Counted from the first letter of the stretch, positions 1 to 9,223 are shown. The stretch is DNA of 45,505 bases from Kitasatospora phosalacinea (GCF_000716545.1 NZ_JNWZ01000056.1:1-45505), one strand, 5' to 3'. A program made the numbers and translations. The notes: generated by a model from the sequence alone, not told the origin.

Positions 1-78
1 ACCCCCGTCCACACCCTGTGGACAACCCCCGCCCCGCCGGCCCTCTCCCGGCCCTCTCCCCGGACGGTCGACGGAAAA

Positions 79-120
79 CAGCTAGGGCCGGTGACTCTTG
101 CGAGTCACCGGCCCTAGCTG
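79..120. terminator. perfect hairpin, original terminator of the tRNA-Pro gene
   Basis: A 19-bp perfect inverted repeat (79-97 and 102-120) encloses a 4-base loop. It lies 5 bp outside the left copy of the tRNA 3' end. In the uninterrupted chromosome it would sit directly downstream of the minus-strand tRNA-Pro gene. I infer that it was that gene's terminator before the element inserted. Confidence 0.75.
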
Positions 121-124
121 GTGT

Positions 125-173
125 TACGAAGTCGGGGTAGCGGGATTTGAACCCACGGCCTCTTCGTCCCGAA
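125..173. repeat. left attachment site, 49-bp core repeat
   Basis: This 49-bp stretch is identical to 16967-17015, the 3' part of the tRNA-Pro gene including the T arm and half of the anticodon arm. Here the match ends in the anticodon-arm region and unrelated sequence follows, so this copy is a tRNA fragment and not a gene. It marks the left end of the integrated element. Confidence 0.9.
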
Positions 174-426
174 GCAAACTGGGCACTCCGTCGACATGGG
201 GGAGCTGTGCCGCTGACCTGCACAGACAGTCCCGGAACGTCCGCGACTGTCCGCCGAAGTACGGGGCTGATGTAGCGCAGTTAGACACTCAGTTCGGTAG
301 CCGTGCTCTCCCGCCACATGCCTCGCCGAAATGCCTCGGCGTCAGGATGTGGCATGAGGTGGCCGGTTGCAATCGTTACAGGCATGCCGGCGTGATTCCC
401 TGCCGATCACGCATCGCGTGGTCACG
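174..426. other. left end of the element, non-coding, possible integrase/excisionase arm sites
   Basis: I see no convincing gene. The segment holds a 7-bp inverted repeat (225-231 and 245-251). It also holds CAGTTAGAC at 278-286, followed at 287-294 by ACTCAGTT; both words recur fused at 16899-16910 near the other end. A hairpin with paired arms 314-319/347-352 and 324-329/336-341 is also present. These could be recombinase arm-binding sites and regulatory structures. That role is inferred from position. Confidence 0.4.
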
Positions 427-726
427 CTACGAGATTGGCTCCGGAGGAAGGGTTCCCCTACCAGTCAATGCCAGGACCTGTTGGCCGGCCCACGCAAGCC
501 CGCTACCGATCAGGCCCATCTCCATGTCCCCACCGACCCTGATTACGACCGGGCTCTGATCACTGCCGCGAGCGTCGCCCATATCCATCATGGCGAGGTT
601 TGTCAACGTGATCTCAACCCATCCACCATGGCCGCTGTCTCCCCCCTGGGGCCCATTCGTTGCCACATCCACACGCAACATGGCTCCAGCATTGAACTCG
701 GCTGCTACCTTGCGCACATCATCCAT
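427..726 (-). CDS. hypothetical protein, 99 aa
   Basis: I do not recognise this small ORF. It starts at ATG 726 and ends at TAG. The product is slightly acidic, with no membrane segment and several Gly- and Met-rich stretches. Its composition is similar to the lower-G+C cargo genes to its right. No strong ribosome binding site precedes the start. It is oriented like the ABC-3C-like operon but separated from it by more than 500 bases, so it is not obviously part of that transcript. It could be a real accessory gene, a truncated remnant or a chance ORF. Confidence 0.4.
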   Translation of the reverse strand: MDDVRKVAAEFNAGAMLRVDVATNGPQGGDSGHGGWVEITLTNLAMMDMGDARGSDQSPVVIRVGGDMEMGLIGSGLAWAGQQVLALTGRGTLPPEPIS

Positions 727-1261
727 AGCTCAACGCTAGATCTTGATACGAGATGTGGGTGAGAACCACGCCGGTGCCCCCTCGCTTGGCTGCGGGGTGT
801 CGTCAAGGCTGTGCTGAGCTTGGGAATCTCGCATACTGCGGCAACTGGGAACGTCTCTCACCTGTAGCTATGGGCTAGGAGACCCCGTCGCGACCTCGTC
901 ACAGGGGACCCCTGCTGTCCGCTGTTTACCGCTTGTCCCCACCCCTTGAGGCGCAGCTGGGGCACGTAGCTAGATAGAGCTATGCGGGTGTCGGCTAGTT
1001 GGAGACAGGCGCGTACTCCGCTGGTCGCAGATCATCTATAGGCTTGACATGGGGCCTTCACGGACAGGAGATCGTGAAATCCTACCGAAGGCCTATCAGG
1101 CCGAGGCGACCGTTCATCCCACCTAGCCTGCAACAGGCTAGTCCCGGCCATCGCCGAATACCAGAACGGCCGGGCCGAACTCCGCAGGGAGAAGCCCCAG
1201 AGCCTATCTGGGGCCTCGCCTATAGCTCCATCAGCAGATAGGAGCTTGAGATCGGCAACGG
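727..1261. other. 535-bp gene-free stretch
   Basis: No ORF here looks coding. The segment is rich in short TAGCT-type words and small hairpins. One perfect hairpin has arms 1123-1130 and 1134-1141. A second, at 1194-1214, is annotated separately as a terminator. A TTGACA hexamer lies at 1044-1049 on the plus strand but has no good -10 partner. Confidence 0.5.
1194..1214 (-). terminator. terminator of the ABC-3C-like operon
   Basis: Arms 1194-1201 and 1207-1214 form a perfect 8-bp GC-rich stem with a 5-base loop. It lies about 50 bases downstream of the last gene of the minus-strand operon. Read on the minus strand it is followed by a short T/C-rich run. Confidence 0.55.
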
Positions 1262-2341
1262 TCAGCTAGATACCGGCATACTACTAGGCGACAAACCTGC
1301 CGAAAGACTCGGCTCGCAAAAGCATCGAATCGGCGGGGCCATATCATGGCGCGAGACGAGATCTTCTTGATAGTCAATATGCTGGTCTCGATAGTGAAAG
1401 CCATCCTCGCGACCAACTATGCGAGTCTCTGGTTTGACCCTGCGCCGCCGCGCATCGAAGACGATCAGGTATCCCCGCCGGTCCTTAAAGGGCGCTCTAT
1501 CGCGCGTCCGATCCAAATAGTCAGCAAGCTGAGCCAGTCCCTCCTTGGCTCGAACCGCCGTGAATTCCTTCGTGATCCTTGGCGGAGCGAGGGTCCCACT
1601 CCTCCCTAGCCATTTCACCTCAATGAGCGCAATTCGATTTGATCCAGCCCATTGCACTTCAAGGTCGACCGGATTCTTCTCATCAACGGGATTCTCTTGG
1701 CGAATATCGGGGTGACCATCCCTCAATGTACACTTGAGATAGTAATAGAGAGAGCGCTGCATTTTGGATTCCGGCCCCGGCTTCCACATGACGCGCCCTT
1801 CGTCGCGCCAGAGGTCGGAAAGAATTGAGCACTCGCTAGGGCGCGCGATATGTGATGCATAGTGGTTCAATGCCTCCGAGAGATCACGGAAGCTTGGAAT
1901 AGCGAAGAGCAGCGGGTATCCCGGCATAGTAGGAACAGAGGCCTCCTCGCCATCAACCCAAAACCTCTCACCTGATTCGCCAGAAAAGCGATAGACAATC
2001 GCCCCCTTCGATATCAACGAGAGATCAACTTCCTGCTTCCAGGCGAGAAGCTTTCCGCTAGGATGGACCTGAATTGTTAGGACACCTTCATTGTGCATTG
2101 CCAGCTCGGCTGGCTCGTCAAGATGGTAAGCCTCACTCGGCGATAGCGGAGCCGAGCCGGCAACGCTTTTGAAGATCGTGAGAGTCTGGCTGATCGACTC
2201 GTAGTCGATGGCGGCATACACAGATTTAATGACGGGGAGGAACTTTCTAAGTGCTTCCATGCCATCGTCGCCAAGACCATCGGAGACTCGAACCACAAAG
2301 TGATCACGCACAATGTTCCGCATGGCATCTGAAATGCTCAC
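1262..2341 (-). CDS. effector with C-terminal PD-(D/E)XK nuclease domain
   Basis: The 359-aa product is read from a GTG at 2341 whose bases overlap the TGA of the preceding gene (GTGA), indicating translational coupling. An upstream in-frame ATG at 2401 would overlap that gene by 64 bases and is less likely. The first ~180 residues match nothing I know. Residues ~185-300 carry a PD-(D/E)XK signature: Glu191 in a helix, Asp226 in a VDLEV strand, then Glu241-Val-Lys243 in a hydrophobic strand (ALIEVKW), followed by a helix with Gln271. This predicts a metal-dependent DNA endonuclease. As the last gene of an ATPase-middle protein operon it sits where ABC-3C/Lamassu-like systems encode the toxic effector. 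The nuclease call is fairly secure; the target is unknown. Confidence 0.75.
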   Translation of the reverse strand: MSISDAMRNIVRDHFVVRVSDGLGDDGMEALRKFLPVIKSVYAAIDYESISQTLTIFKSVAGSAPLSPSEAYHLDEPAELAMHNEGVLTIQVHPSGKLLAWKQEVDLSLISKGAIVYRFSGESGERFWVDGEEASVPTMPGYPLLFAIPSFRDLSEALNHYASHIARPSECSILSDLWRDEGRVMWKPGPESKMQRSLYYYLKCTLRDGHPDIRQENPVDEKNPVDLEVQWAGSNRIALIEVKWLGRSGTLAPPRITKEFTAVRAKEGLAQLADYLDRTRDRAPFKDRRGYLIVFDARRRRVKPETRIVGREDGFHYRDQHIDYQEDLVSRHDMAPPIRCFCEPSLSAGLSPSSMPVSS

Positions 2342-2955
2342 AGGCCCCCCGCCCTCTCCTCTTCTGTTCTCTGGTCCTGCTGCAGCAGGTAACTGAGCCA
2401 AATCACAGCTGGGACCATGAAGTCACGGACTGGCGCTCCCAGCGCTGATTCCAACGCCCTGAACTGCTCGTAAACCCCAGAAAGCCCAACTTCTTCAAGA
2501 AGAGGGCGCGAATCATGCAGTTGAGTTGCACGGACGATCTGAGGTTCGAGCGATACCCCTTGCCCCACGGCTGCAACGGGAATCGCCGTGGCAGCACCAG
2601 TTGCGCCCCGGAGGTACGTAATTCGAGAGCGCATAAGGGAAAGCTTGGACCAGCGTTCCAACTCTGAGGAGCCGCTAGCAGTTATAGAGAAAGATCCGTC
2701 TCGGTCTGCTACAAATCGCCTGAATGTTAGGATTTCAAGCGAATCGGCACATGCCGTGCTGAATGGGGCGATAGACGGCGTTGCGGCGAACTCGTAGCCC
2801 CAATCGGCAACAGGCCGCCCGTCGTACAATCCGAGCAGACACGAGAGATAACAGAAAAGCTGCACCTCAGGCGAAGAAACCTCATAGCCCTGATGTGCCA
2901 TTTCTCGAATAATATACAGGATATCGAATGACGCCTCGGGGTTTGGCGACCTCAT
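2338..2955 (-). CDS. ABC-three-component system middle protein (205 aa)
   Basis: This 205-aa soluble, largely helical protein starts at ATG 2955. The start is fused to the stop of the ATPase gene (TAATG), and its own TGA overlaps the start of the nuclease gene (GTGA). The three genes are therefore a tightly coupled unit. I see no enzymatic motif. Small helical proteins of about this size, encoded between an SMC-like ATPase and an effector, are the middle components of ABC-3C systems (LmuC in Lamassu), thought to link ATPase and effector. The assignment rests on position, size and the lack of other motifs, not on a sequence match I can verify. Confidence 0.6.
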   Translation of the reverse strand: MRSPNPEASFDILYIIREMAHQGYEVSSPEVQLFCYLSCLLGLYDGRPVADWGYEFAATPSIAPFSTACADSLEILTFRRFVADRDGSFSITASGSSELERWSKLSLMRSRITYLRGATGAATAIPVAAVGQGVSLEPQIVRATQLHDSRPLLEEVGLSGVYEQFRALESALGAPVRDFMVPAVIWLSYLLQQDQRTEEERAGGL

Positions 2956-4940
2956 TAGGAGCCACCTCGCTCCAACGCCTCTTCAATTCTCATATAGGCT
3001 TCATCAAATAGAGCTTCGGACTCTGCTTGGACTTCCGAAAGGGTAGTCCAAGCGGTCATCCTCTCAACATGCATCCGCCTTGCGCCACATTTTTCTGCTA
3101 GCCGCAAAACCAGCCGACTGGAGTTGATGTTAGCTGTCATGATGAGGCGATTTCCTTGAGTTACAAACTGGCCAAACATCTGGCCTGCCCGGCCCTCATA
3201 GGCGATATCCAGAGAACCCTCAGGAGTGTCGATGAACATGCCACCCACTCCCTCAAGTCCAACAAGGTATTGAACCAGAGCCATTCGTAGAGCGATATCC
3301 ACGAAATATTGCTGACTCTCGGAGAGCTGACTTGTCTCGCGCCGCCGGGTTCCATTGATAGTCAGCACAAGTTCCGGCCCGCGGGCACGCTCATACATCT
3401 GCACTTCAAGGTCGAGCCCCAAGAATTGGTAGGCCAGGCGCTGAAACGTAGGGACGAACTCAAGCTCGGCAGCAGTGTACCTTTCAGCTAGCTCCTTCTG
3501 AATGGGAGCTAGCCTTCGGCGGTACTCTTCTCTCCTTGTCCTGAAGTCGTCACGCCTCCGTGTTGCCTCCCGGCGCTCATCGTCGTACTGCTGGAGGATC
3601 TTGGTGATGGCATCGATGTCGCTGGGAAGTTTTTCATGCTTTAGCTCTTCGGCGTTCTCTTGCTCGAAAGAACGGAGCGCATCTGTGGCTTCGACTAGAT
3701 CGGCCCGACTAGAGATGAGCTCGGTATTCAACCGCTCGAAAGAGGCCTGGGCGGCCGACAGCTCCTCTTTTACCTCGGCCAGCTTGCTATCAATTTCCTC
3801 AAGCTGGCTAAATGCATCCTCTCCTCGGTCAACTGGACTGGGAATCTCAAGGCGGCAGAGAGGACATTCCCCCGCTGCCAGTGCATGCTTAGCGGCGTGA
3901 GTCACGTCCTCGCCGGTACGCCCACATACGGAGCATTCGCAGCTTTCGAGGAGCTGGGCAATTAGCTGATGCTGAGAAGGGGTGATCGGCGAGTCAAAGC
4001 GCGATGCGAATGATCTATTGTAGTCACGCCGGAGAGTTGTGCTTTCAGCAGCAAGGACGCTGACCCGGAGCCGAGCATCTTCAACCTCGGCGGTCTTCGC
4101 CTCCAAGATCCTCTGCTTTTTGAGCTGATTCGCGACCAATCGCTCATGTTGGTCGAGTAGATCCATGTTGGGAAGAGTGTCTGGTCCCGATCTCTTCAGG
4201 ACCTCGTTCCGATTGTCCCTGGCCGTGGTTGCTTGATATTGGGCATTTCTCGCCTGCGATTCAAGGCGTTCCGCCTGCCGGGCCCACTCGGCTGCGTCCG
4301 CAACCTTTGCTGGATCTACCCCGAAGACAAGATAGAGTGCATATAGAATCGCCTCTTGGGAATCCCAGAATAGAAGATGGCGTCGCTCGTCGAATGTCAC
4401 GAGGAAGTGTTGCAGAAATACAAGCTGTTCAAATCCCGCAAGGCCCGTATCCCTAAGCATCGCTGCGACGTACTCATCATGGATAGCAGTGCCGTCGAGT
4501 CCGCGATCGTCATGCAATTCCCAGATCTGAGTCCCGGACCTTGATGAGATTTCTAGGCGCCTAATCTCTTGAGGCTCAAAAAACCCGCGAGACACCTTGT
4601 AGGTCAAGTCCCCTATGGAAAACTCTACGGTGACTTCCGCGTCATTTCGATAGATCTCGCTGACGCGCCCCTGAAAGTAGCTTTGCGCATACTTAATGCT
4701 ATCCTGATGGTACTCTTTGGCTGACTGGAACTTTTGATTTGGGTTGGCGACAATTCCCGTGATTCCATAGTTTAGGATGGCGAGAAAGGTGGATTTTCCA
4801 AGGCCGTTTGCTCCTGCGAGGCAGAAAACCCCGTCGCCAAAATTGACGGAAATCTTGTTGCGGTTCTGATAGAGCGTGAAGTGAGACAGTTCCAGCTTGC
4901 GGATGACGGGCAGCCGCACAGCCCGTTCTGTGTCGCTCAT
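2955..4940 (-). CDS. SMC/Rad50-like ATPase with zinc hook (ABC-3C ATPase component)
   Basis: The 661-aa protein has the split ATPase layout of SMC/Rad50 proteins. Walker A is GANGLGKST (residues 43-51). A long charged coiled-coil arm spans ~211-330 and returns at ~375-495. The ABC signature LSESQQ is at 539-544, and Walker B with its glutamate is GGMFIDTPEG (566-575). The arm tip carries two CxxC pairs (Cys336/339 and Cys359/362) plus Cys334, where Rad50 has one pair. Short arms suggest a DNA-end or DNA-structure sensor like LmuB. A ribosome binding site (GAGGGAG) precedes ATG 4940. It is the first gene of the coupled minus-strand operon and is divergent from the methyltransferase gene. Confidence 0.85.
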   Translation of the reverse strand: MSDTERAVRLPVIRKLELSHFTLYQNRNKISVNFGDGVFCLAGANGLGKSTFLAILNYGITGIVANPNQKFQSAKEYHQDSIKYAQSYFQGRVSEIYRNDAEVTVEFSIGDLTYKVSRGFFEPQEIRRLEISSRSGTQIWELHDDRGLDGTAIHDEYVAAMLRDTGLAGFEQLVFLQHFLVTFDERRHLLFWDSQEAILYALYLVFGVDPAKVADAAEWARQAERLESQARNAQYQATTARDNRNEVLKRSGPDTLPNMDLLDQHERLVANQLKKQRILEAKTAEVEDARLRVSVLAAESTTLRRDYNRSFASRFDSPITPSQHQLIAQLLESCECSVCGRTGEDVTHAAKHALAAGECPLCRLEIPSPVDRGEDAFSQLEEIDSKLAEVKEELSAAQASFERLNTELISSRADLVEATDALRSFEQENAEELKHEKLPSDIDAITKILQQYDDERREATRRRDDFRTRREEYRRRLAPIQKELAERYTAAELEFVPTFQRLAYQFLGLDLEVQMYERARGPELVLTINGTRRRETSQLSESQQYFVDIALRMALVQYLVGLEGVGGMFIDTPEGSLDIAYEGRAGQMFGQFVTQGNRLIMTANINSSRLVLRLAEKCGARRMHVERMTAWTTLSEVQAESEALFDEAYMRIEEALERGGS

Positions 4941-5181
4941 GCGTTCTCCCTCTGCACGTCACCTGTGGGTCTCCAGGGTCACGATAGGGCGATCCCACTG
5001 CATCGCGCAGCTACTTCGCCCAAAGCCGGCGTCCAACGTGGTCGGTAGCGCTCGGATGGCGTGACGAGTGCCACGGTCGGGGGCGGGATGCCCTCCTACG
5101 TGCTAGGGGTGTGTCAGACTGGAGCGCCCCTGTGAGGTTGGGGCGTCCGACCGAGGCAGCTGAGCGTACGAGGTGTGAGTG
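4941..5181. promoter_or_regulatory. divergent promoter region between the SMC-like ATPase and methyltransferase genes
   Basis: The 241-bp segment must hold the promoters of both divergent transcription units. I find no clear -35/-10 pairs or strong palindromes. The only clear signals are the ribosome binding sites at each end. Shared control of methylase and nuclease operons from one region would be logical but is inferred. Confidence 0.45.
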
Positions 5182-6525
5182 ATGGCGATCGGAGGCGTAG
5201 AGACGCTTGATCGTCACTACGACAGCTTTCAAGATGACTGGAATGTGGCAGATCGCTCGGCAGACTACGGTCGCCTAGTTGTTCCGCACGGCAATGCCGA
5301 AGAGCCGCTATATCGGTGGTTTCATTTGAAAGAGGCCTTCTCTTCGCGTTTGCTTGATCGATTGCTTGACGAGCTGAAGCTGTCAACAAATCCTCACCTT
5401 TCTCTTGCCGATCCGTTTGCGGGTAGCGGCACGACACTCGTGAGTGGCGTCTCTGCGTGCGAGAAAGCCGGCGGGGAGGCCCAAGTATTCGGCGTGGAGC
5501 GAAACCCCTTCATCTGGGAACTGGCTCAGGCGAAACTTCGAGCTAGGATTGCTGGCAGTTCCCTTTCAGGAGTAGTCGCTGAGGAGCTCGATCGACTAAA
5601 GAGGGCGTATGCGAGTACCGAAGCCGATCTCTTTCCTATTCCGGAGTTGTCCACCCTTCGGAATGAGCAGTATTTCTCTTCGGAACATGTGCAAGCGCTC
5701 ATGCGCGTCCGCTATTCGATTGAGGCTGTTGTCGATCCGGCCGTTGCGTCTATCTTCCGCATATGCTTGGCCTCTTGCGTCGAACCGGCGAGTCGACTGC
5801 GCAGGGACGGCAGAGCGCTTCGCTTTGAGGTTTCCAAGGAGCCAAAGGATCCATGGAAGCTTTTTTTGCAACGGATGGAGTTGATCAGACAGGATCTGAC
5901 TGCCACTAAGCCAGCTTCTGGCGTGGGGGAAGTCGTTCTGGGTGACGCCCGAGATATGGCCGCACTGGCGGGAAGCAGAACCTTCGACCTGATCCTATTC
6001 TCTCCGCCATATCCGAATAATATCGACTATACGGAGATCTATAAGGTTGAGGCCTGGGTTCTAGGCTGCTACGGCAGCGAAGTTGAGATGAAGACGCAGC
6101 GCCAGTTGACAATTCGGAGCCACCCCAGCATTCGGTTCGCAATGGATTACAGATACTTGGATACAGAGGTTAGGTCAGATGTCCAGTCGTTGATCGACCC
6201 TATTGTTGCCCAGGTTCCCATTGGCGACCGGTATCACGAGGGGCGGAAAGAAGTAATCGCAGGCTATGCGGACGATATGCTCAAGGTCCTCGCGGACAGC
6301 AGAAAGGTGATCCGCGAAGATGGGCGCCTGGTATTTGTGGTTGGCAACTCCTTGCACGGCTCCGGTGACGCAAAATATGTCATCGCGGCTGACGTGATTA
6401 TGGCTCGGCTGGCCGAGTTGTGCGGCTGGCGCGTTTCTGAGATTAAGATCGCGCGCATGCTTAAGCGCAGATTCGGGCAATCTCCTTTCTTGCGCGAGAG
6501 CCTGGTTGTGCTAGAGCCGGTCTAA
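5182..6525 (+). CDS. DNA methyltransferase (N4/N6 amino-methylase fold)
   Basis: The 447-aa protein has the AdoMet-binding motif I DPFAGSGTT (residues 77-85), followed by a GVERNPF segment. The catalytic motif IV is SPPYPN (274-279), which marks amino-methyltransferases that make N4-methylcytosine or N6-methyladenine. Motif I precedes motif IV with about 190 residues between, which may include the target-recognition region. ATG 5182 is preferred to GTG 5179 because AGGTG (5171-5175) is better spaced to it. The gene is divergent from the ABC-3C-like operon and shares its lower G+C. Likely roles are protecting self DNA from the neighbouring nuclease or acting as an orphan epigenetic methylase. 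The recognition sequence cannot be read from the protein. Confidence 0.85.
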   Translation: MAIGGVETLDRHYDSFQDDWNVADRSADYGRLVVPHGNAEEPLYRWFHLKEAFSSRLLDRLLDELKLSTNPHLSLADPFAGSGTTLVSGVSACEKAGGEAQVFGVERNPFIWELAQAKLRARIAGSSLSGVVAEELDRLKRAYASTEADLFPIPELSTLRNEQYFSSEHVQALMRVRYSIEAVVDPAVASIFRICLASCVEPASRLRRDGRALRFEVSKEPKDPWKLFLQRMELIRQDLTATKPASGVGEVVLGDARDMAALAGSRTFDLILFSPPYPNNIDYTEIYKVEAWVLGCYGSEVEMKTQRQLTIRSHPSIRFAMDYRYLDTEVRSDVQSLIDPIVAQVPIGDRYHEGRKEVIAGYADDMLKVLADSRKVIREDGRLVFVVGNSLHGSGDAKYVIAADVIMARLAELCGWRVSEIKIARMLKRRFGQSPFLRESLVVLEPV

Positions 6526-6999
6526 TGGCGCGCTCGGGAAACGAGGGCGGTGGAGCGGTTTTGGCCGGTGTCCTGCCTGGTCTGGGGTCGAGCATGATCG
6601 GGGGGCCGTAAGCTGTTGCGACTCGGTCAGGGCTTTTGGGCCTGACCGCAATTTGGCCGAGTGGCCCCCCGTTCTTGCTCGACGCGGGGCCCGGTCCTGG
6701 CAGGTGGGTAAAACCGTGGAGCCGCCCGCCCCCAGCCACGGCGGGGTTCTGGGCTCAGCCCTCTTCTGCCGTCCGTCCGCCGGCGCGGCCGGGGCGCCGC
6801 CGGCGCGGGGCGAAGACAGGAGCGTCGGCGAGCGGCCAGGGCCGCGCGCTGGCGCGCTGTGCGCGCCTTGAACCCGTAGAGAAGAGTTTTACGCACCCCC
6901 TCCACCTCCCCCTGTTCACTTCCCTTGCCCCCTGTTGACCTGGCCCGACCGTCCGTATGCTCGGCTGGTTCGGCTGACGTCGCGTCACATCGGGGGATC
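6526..6999. other. 474-bp gene-free stretch with a large nested stem-loop (6572-6704)
   Basis: No ORF here looks coding. The main feature is a nested inverted repeat. Outer arms are 6572-6577/6699-6704. The main 21-bp arms are 6587-6607/6663-6683 with two mismatches. Inner arms are 6621-6626/6657-6662 and 6625-6631/6641-6647. GC-rich inverted sequence follows to about 6870. In rolling-circle Streptomyces plasmids such structures serve as single-strand origins (sti-like) or transfer loci. That role is inferred. The segment also separates the cargo from the transfer genes. Confidence 0.5.
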
Positions 7000-7563
7000 A
7001 TGGATACGGTTACACAGCTCGTCACCATCGCGGCCGTGCTACTGGGTGGGCTGAGCACCTACGCGACGAATCAGCTCGTGGAACGCAGCAAACGCCGGGA
7101 CACCCTTCGGGTCCGCTGGGACGAGAAGAAGCTCGACGCCTACGTCGAGTACGTGGGTAGCGTCCGGTCCTGCATCTACGCGTCTGTCCTGGCCTATGAG
7201 GTCACGCACTCCATCCGCGACATGCCGAGGACGGAGCACGAGCTGTTGATGGACCTCACCGAGGCCGAGGGCCGTCGCGCGCTCGCTTTCGAGCGGCTGA
7301 TGATGCTCGCCGGAGACCAGGTGATCGAGTCGGCTCACGCCGTGAACGCTGCCGCGCTGGCGATCGACTGGCGAGCCCGCCGGCTGGTGGACGGCTCTCT
7401 AGAAGAGTGGCGGGCCCTCCATACGGAGATCTTCCGCGCGATCAACGTCTTCCACGAAGTCGCTCGCGCCGACCTCGGGGTATCCGGCGGATTCGTCAGT
7501 GACCAGCACACCGCCCGTGGCCTCATTCTCCCTGAGCAACGCGAGAGTTCGACCGAAGGATAG
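7000..7563 (+). CDS. single-pass membrane protein, unknown function (187 aa)
   Basis: ATG 7000 follows a good ribosome binding site (GGGGGA, 6992-6997). The N-terminus has one hydrophobic segment (about residues 6-22), then a basic stretch ERSKRRD, then a mostly helical, charged cytosolic domain of about 150 residues. The layout suggests an anchored inner-membrane protein. I know no enzymatic motif in it; proteins of this type recur as hypotheticals in Streptomyces. It is convergent with the glycosyltransferase gene and separated from it by a hairpin. It may be AICE cargo, for example for exclusion or defence, but this is not shown. Confidence 0.75.
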   Translation: MDTVTQLVTIAAVLLGGLSTYATNQLVERSKRRDTLRVRWDEKKLDAYVEYVGSVRSCIYASVLAYEVTHSIRDMPRTEHELLMDLTEAEGRRALAFERLMMLAGDQVIESAHAVNAAALAIDWRARRLVDGSLEEWRALHTEIFRAINVFHEVARADLGVSGGFVSDQHTARGLILPEQRESSTEG

Positions 7564-7579
7564 AACCCGCAGACAGCGA

Positions 7580-7619
7580 ACGGCCCCGGCGGCAAGGTCT
7601 CCCTCGCTACCGGGGCCGT
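7580..7619. terminator. bidirectional terminator
   Basis: Perfect 10-bp arms (7580-7589 and 7610-7619) with a 20-base spacer lie between two convergent genes and can serve both strands. Confidence 0.65.
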
Positions 7620-7637
7620 ACTGATCAATGCCAGGCA

Positions 7638-8396
7638 TCAGGCGCCATCGAACCGCCACGTGTTCAGTGCGGACAGGGCCTCGGCCCGCGCCTCGATCAC
7701 CGCCATTCGGGACTCCCACTCGATCTCCAGCACGTGTGCGACCTGGCTGGTGCTCTGTCCCGGCCACTTCCGGTAGAGCAGTCCGGTGTCGGCGACGAAC
7801 CACCCGCGGCTGACGGCGTCCAGCGCCATCAATAGCCCGGTGTCCTCAGAGGCGGGGAGCGCCATCCAGCCGCCTAGTGCCAACACCAGATCACGTCGGG
7901 CGCACAGCGTGGCCGGGTGGACCTGGGCCCGGTAGTTGTGGGCCTTCCAGTGCTGGAGCACTTCACCGCGCTCGATCGGGCCCTCGGGCGGGTCCTGGTC
8001 GAAACCGACCGTCTTGCCGTCCGGGAGGAAATCAAGCACCCGGGAGGTCGTCCACGCCACGTCCGGCTGGCTGGTGAGTACCGCGAGGTCTCGGGCCAAG
8101 GCTCCGGGTGTCAGCATGTCGTCGGCGTCGAGCACCTTGACGAACTCACCCGTCGCGCGGGCCAGGCTGATCGTGCGGGCCATGCCGGCGCGGCCGTGGC
8201 GCCCCTGGCCGAAGCTGATGCGCGGGTCGTCCGGGACGTGCGGGGCCACGTCCTCGGTCTCGCCGTCCTCCTGGATCACCCATTGCCAGTCCCACCCGGC
8301 GGGCAGGTCCTGCTCCAACAGCGACTTGTAGGCGTCGGTCAGGAACTTCGCCGCCGGGCCGTGCACTGCCGTGATGATGCTGACGGTGTTGGCCAT
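7638..8396 (-). CDS. family 2 (GT-A) glycosyltransferase
   Basis: The 252-aa protein begins VSIITAVHGPA, a GT2-type nucleotide-sugar-binding start. It has a DADDML segment (a DxD-type metal/sugar-nucleotide site) at about residue 93, preceded by the usual ARTISLARATGEFVKVL region. ATG 8396 lies 2 bases after the stop of the GntR gene, with a GAGGTGG ribosome binding site inside that gene, so the two form an operon. No membrane segment is visible. The acceptor is unknown. Its place beside the repressor of a conjugative element could mean cell-surface modification during transfer, but this is speculation. Confidence 0.85.
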   Translation of the reverse strand: MANTVSIITAVHGPAAKFLTDAYKSLLEQDLPAGWDWQWVIQEDGETEDVAPHVPDDPRISFGQGRHGRAGMARTISLARATGEFVKVLDADDMLTPGALARDLAVLTSQPDVAWTTSRVLDFLPDGKTVGFDQDPPEGPIERGEVLQHWKAHNYRAQVHPATLCARRDLVLALGGWMALPASEDTGLLMALDAVSRGWFVADTGLLYRKWPGQSTSQVAHVLEIEWESRMAVIEARAEALSALNTWRFDGA

Positions 8397-8398
8397 GC

Positions 8399-9187
8399 TC
8401 ACCACCTCTCCAGTTTGGTCGTATAGACCATCTCGGTGCGGTCGCCGGGCAGGGTCACGTCGGAGACCTCCACCACGCGGTCCGTGGTGTCGTACGAAGT
8501 CTTCCGGAGCAGCACCACCGCGACACCGATTGGCAGGCCGAGTTCTTCGGCTTCCTCGGGCGTTGGGGGCCGGGCCCGGAAGGTCTCCACGATGCGGTCG
8601 AGTTCGATCCCGAGCGTGTGGAGCTGGCTCTGCGTCCCGCCGGGCCACGGTTCGCAGTCTTCGCGCAGCAGCTCCGGGTTCGCCGAGACCAGGTCGAGCG
8701 GGAGGTAGGAGCGAACGAGGTTGAAAGGGTGCCGTTCCTGGCTGTACCTCGTCCGGTACTCGCGCCTGAGCAGGTCGGTTCCCTCCGGAACGCCGAACTC
8801 TGCGGCCAAGTCCGCCGACGCCGGCACCGTGTCGTACTTCGCTTGGAAGGCCAGGTCGTCCACCGTCAGGCCGGTGTCGTGCTCGGTCGCGCCGGTGCTC
8901 TTGCGGACGTCCTCCGGCTGGCGGGCCCGGTCCTTCTCCCACTGGTGCCGCTCGTTGCTGCGGGTGACCTTCTTCGGCTGTCGACGGACGAACGTTCCGC
9001 GACCGTGCTGCTTCTCGACCAGCCCCTCGGCCTGGAGCACTCCCACGCCCTGGCGGACCGTCGGCACGCTCACGTCGTAGTGCTTCGCGAGCTGCGATTC
9101 GGCCGGCAGCTTCTCGCCGGGGGCCAGCTCGCCGCTGGCGATCTGCTGCCGCAGATCGGTGGAAATCCGCTCGTACTGGTTGGCCAT
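8399..9187 (-). CDS. GntR-family (HutC/KorSA-type) transcriptional repressor
   Basis: The 262-aa protein has an N-terminal winged helix (YERISTDLRQQI...LPAESQLAKHYDVSVPTVRQGV, about residues 4-50). A UTRA-type effector domain (about 100-260) ends with VVEVSDVTLPGDRTEM. Such GntR proteins (KorSA in pSAM2) repress transfer and replication genes of AICEs. An upstream ATG at 9223 has a better ribosome binding site (GAGGA, 6-base spacing) but adds 12 non-family residues inside the operator region; ATG 9187 fits the family start. The gene is divergent from the transfer operon with palindromic operators between, which suggests autoregulation. It is co-transcribed with the glycosyltransferase. Confidence 0.88.
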   Translation of the reverse strand: MANQYERISTDLRQQIASGELAPGEKLPAESQLAKHYDVSVPTVRQGVGVLQAEGLVEKQHGRGTFVRRQPKKVTRSNERHQWEKDRARQPEDVRKSTGATEHDTGLTVDDLAFQAKYDTVPASADLAAEFGVPEGTDLLRREYRTRYSQERHPFNLVRSYLPLDLVSANPELLREDCEPWPGGTQSQLHTLGIELDRIVETFRARPPTPEEAEELGLPIGVAVVLLRKTSYDTTDRVVEVSDVTLPGDRTEMVYTTKLERW

Positions 9188-9223
9188 GGGGCCGTCACCG
9201 TCCTGTCGTGGTCTCCCGAACAT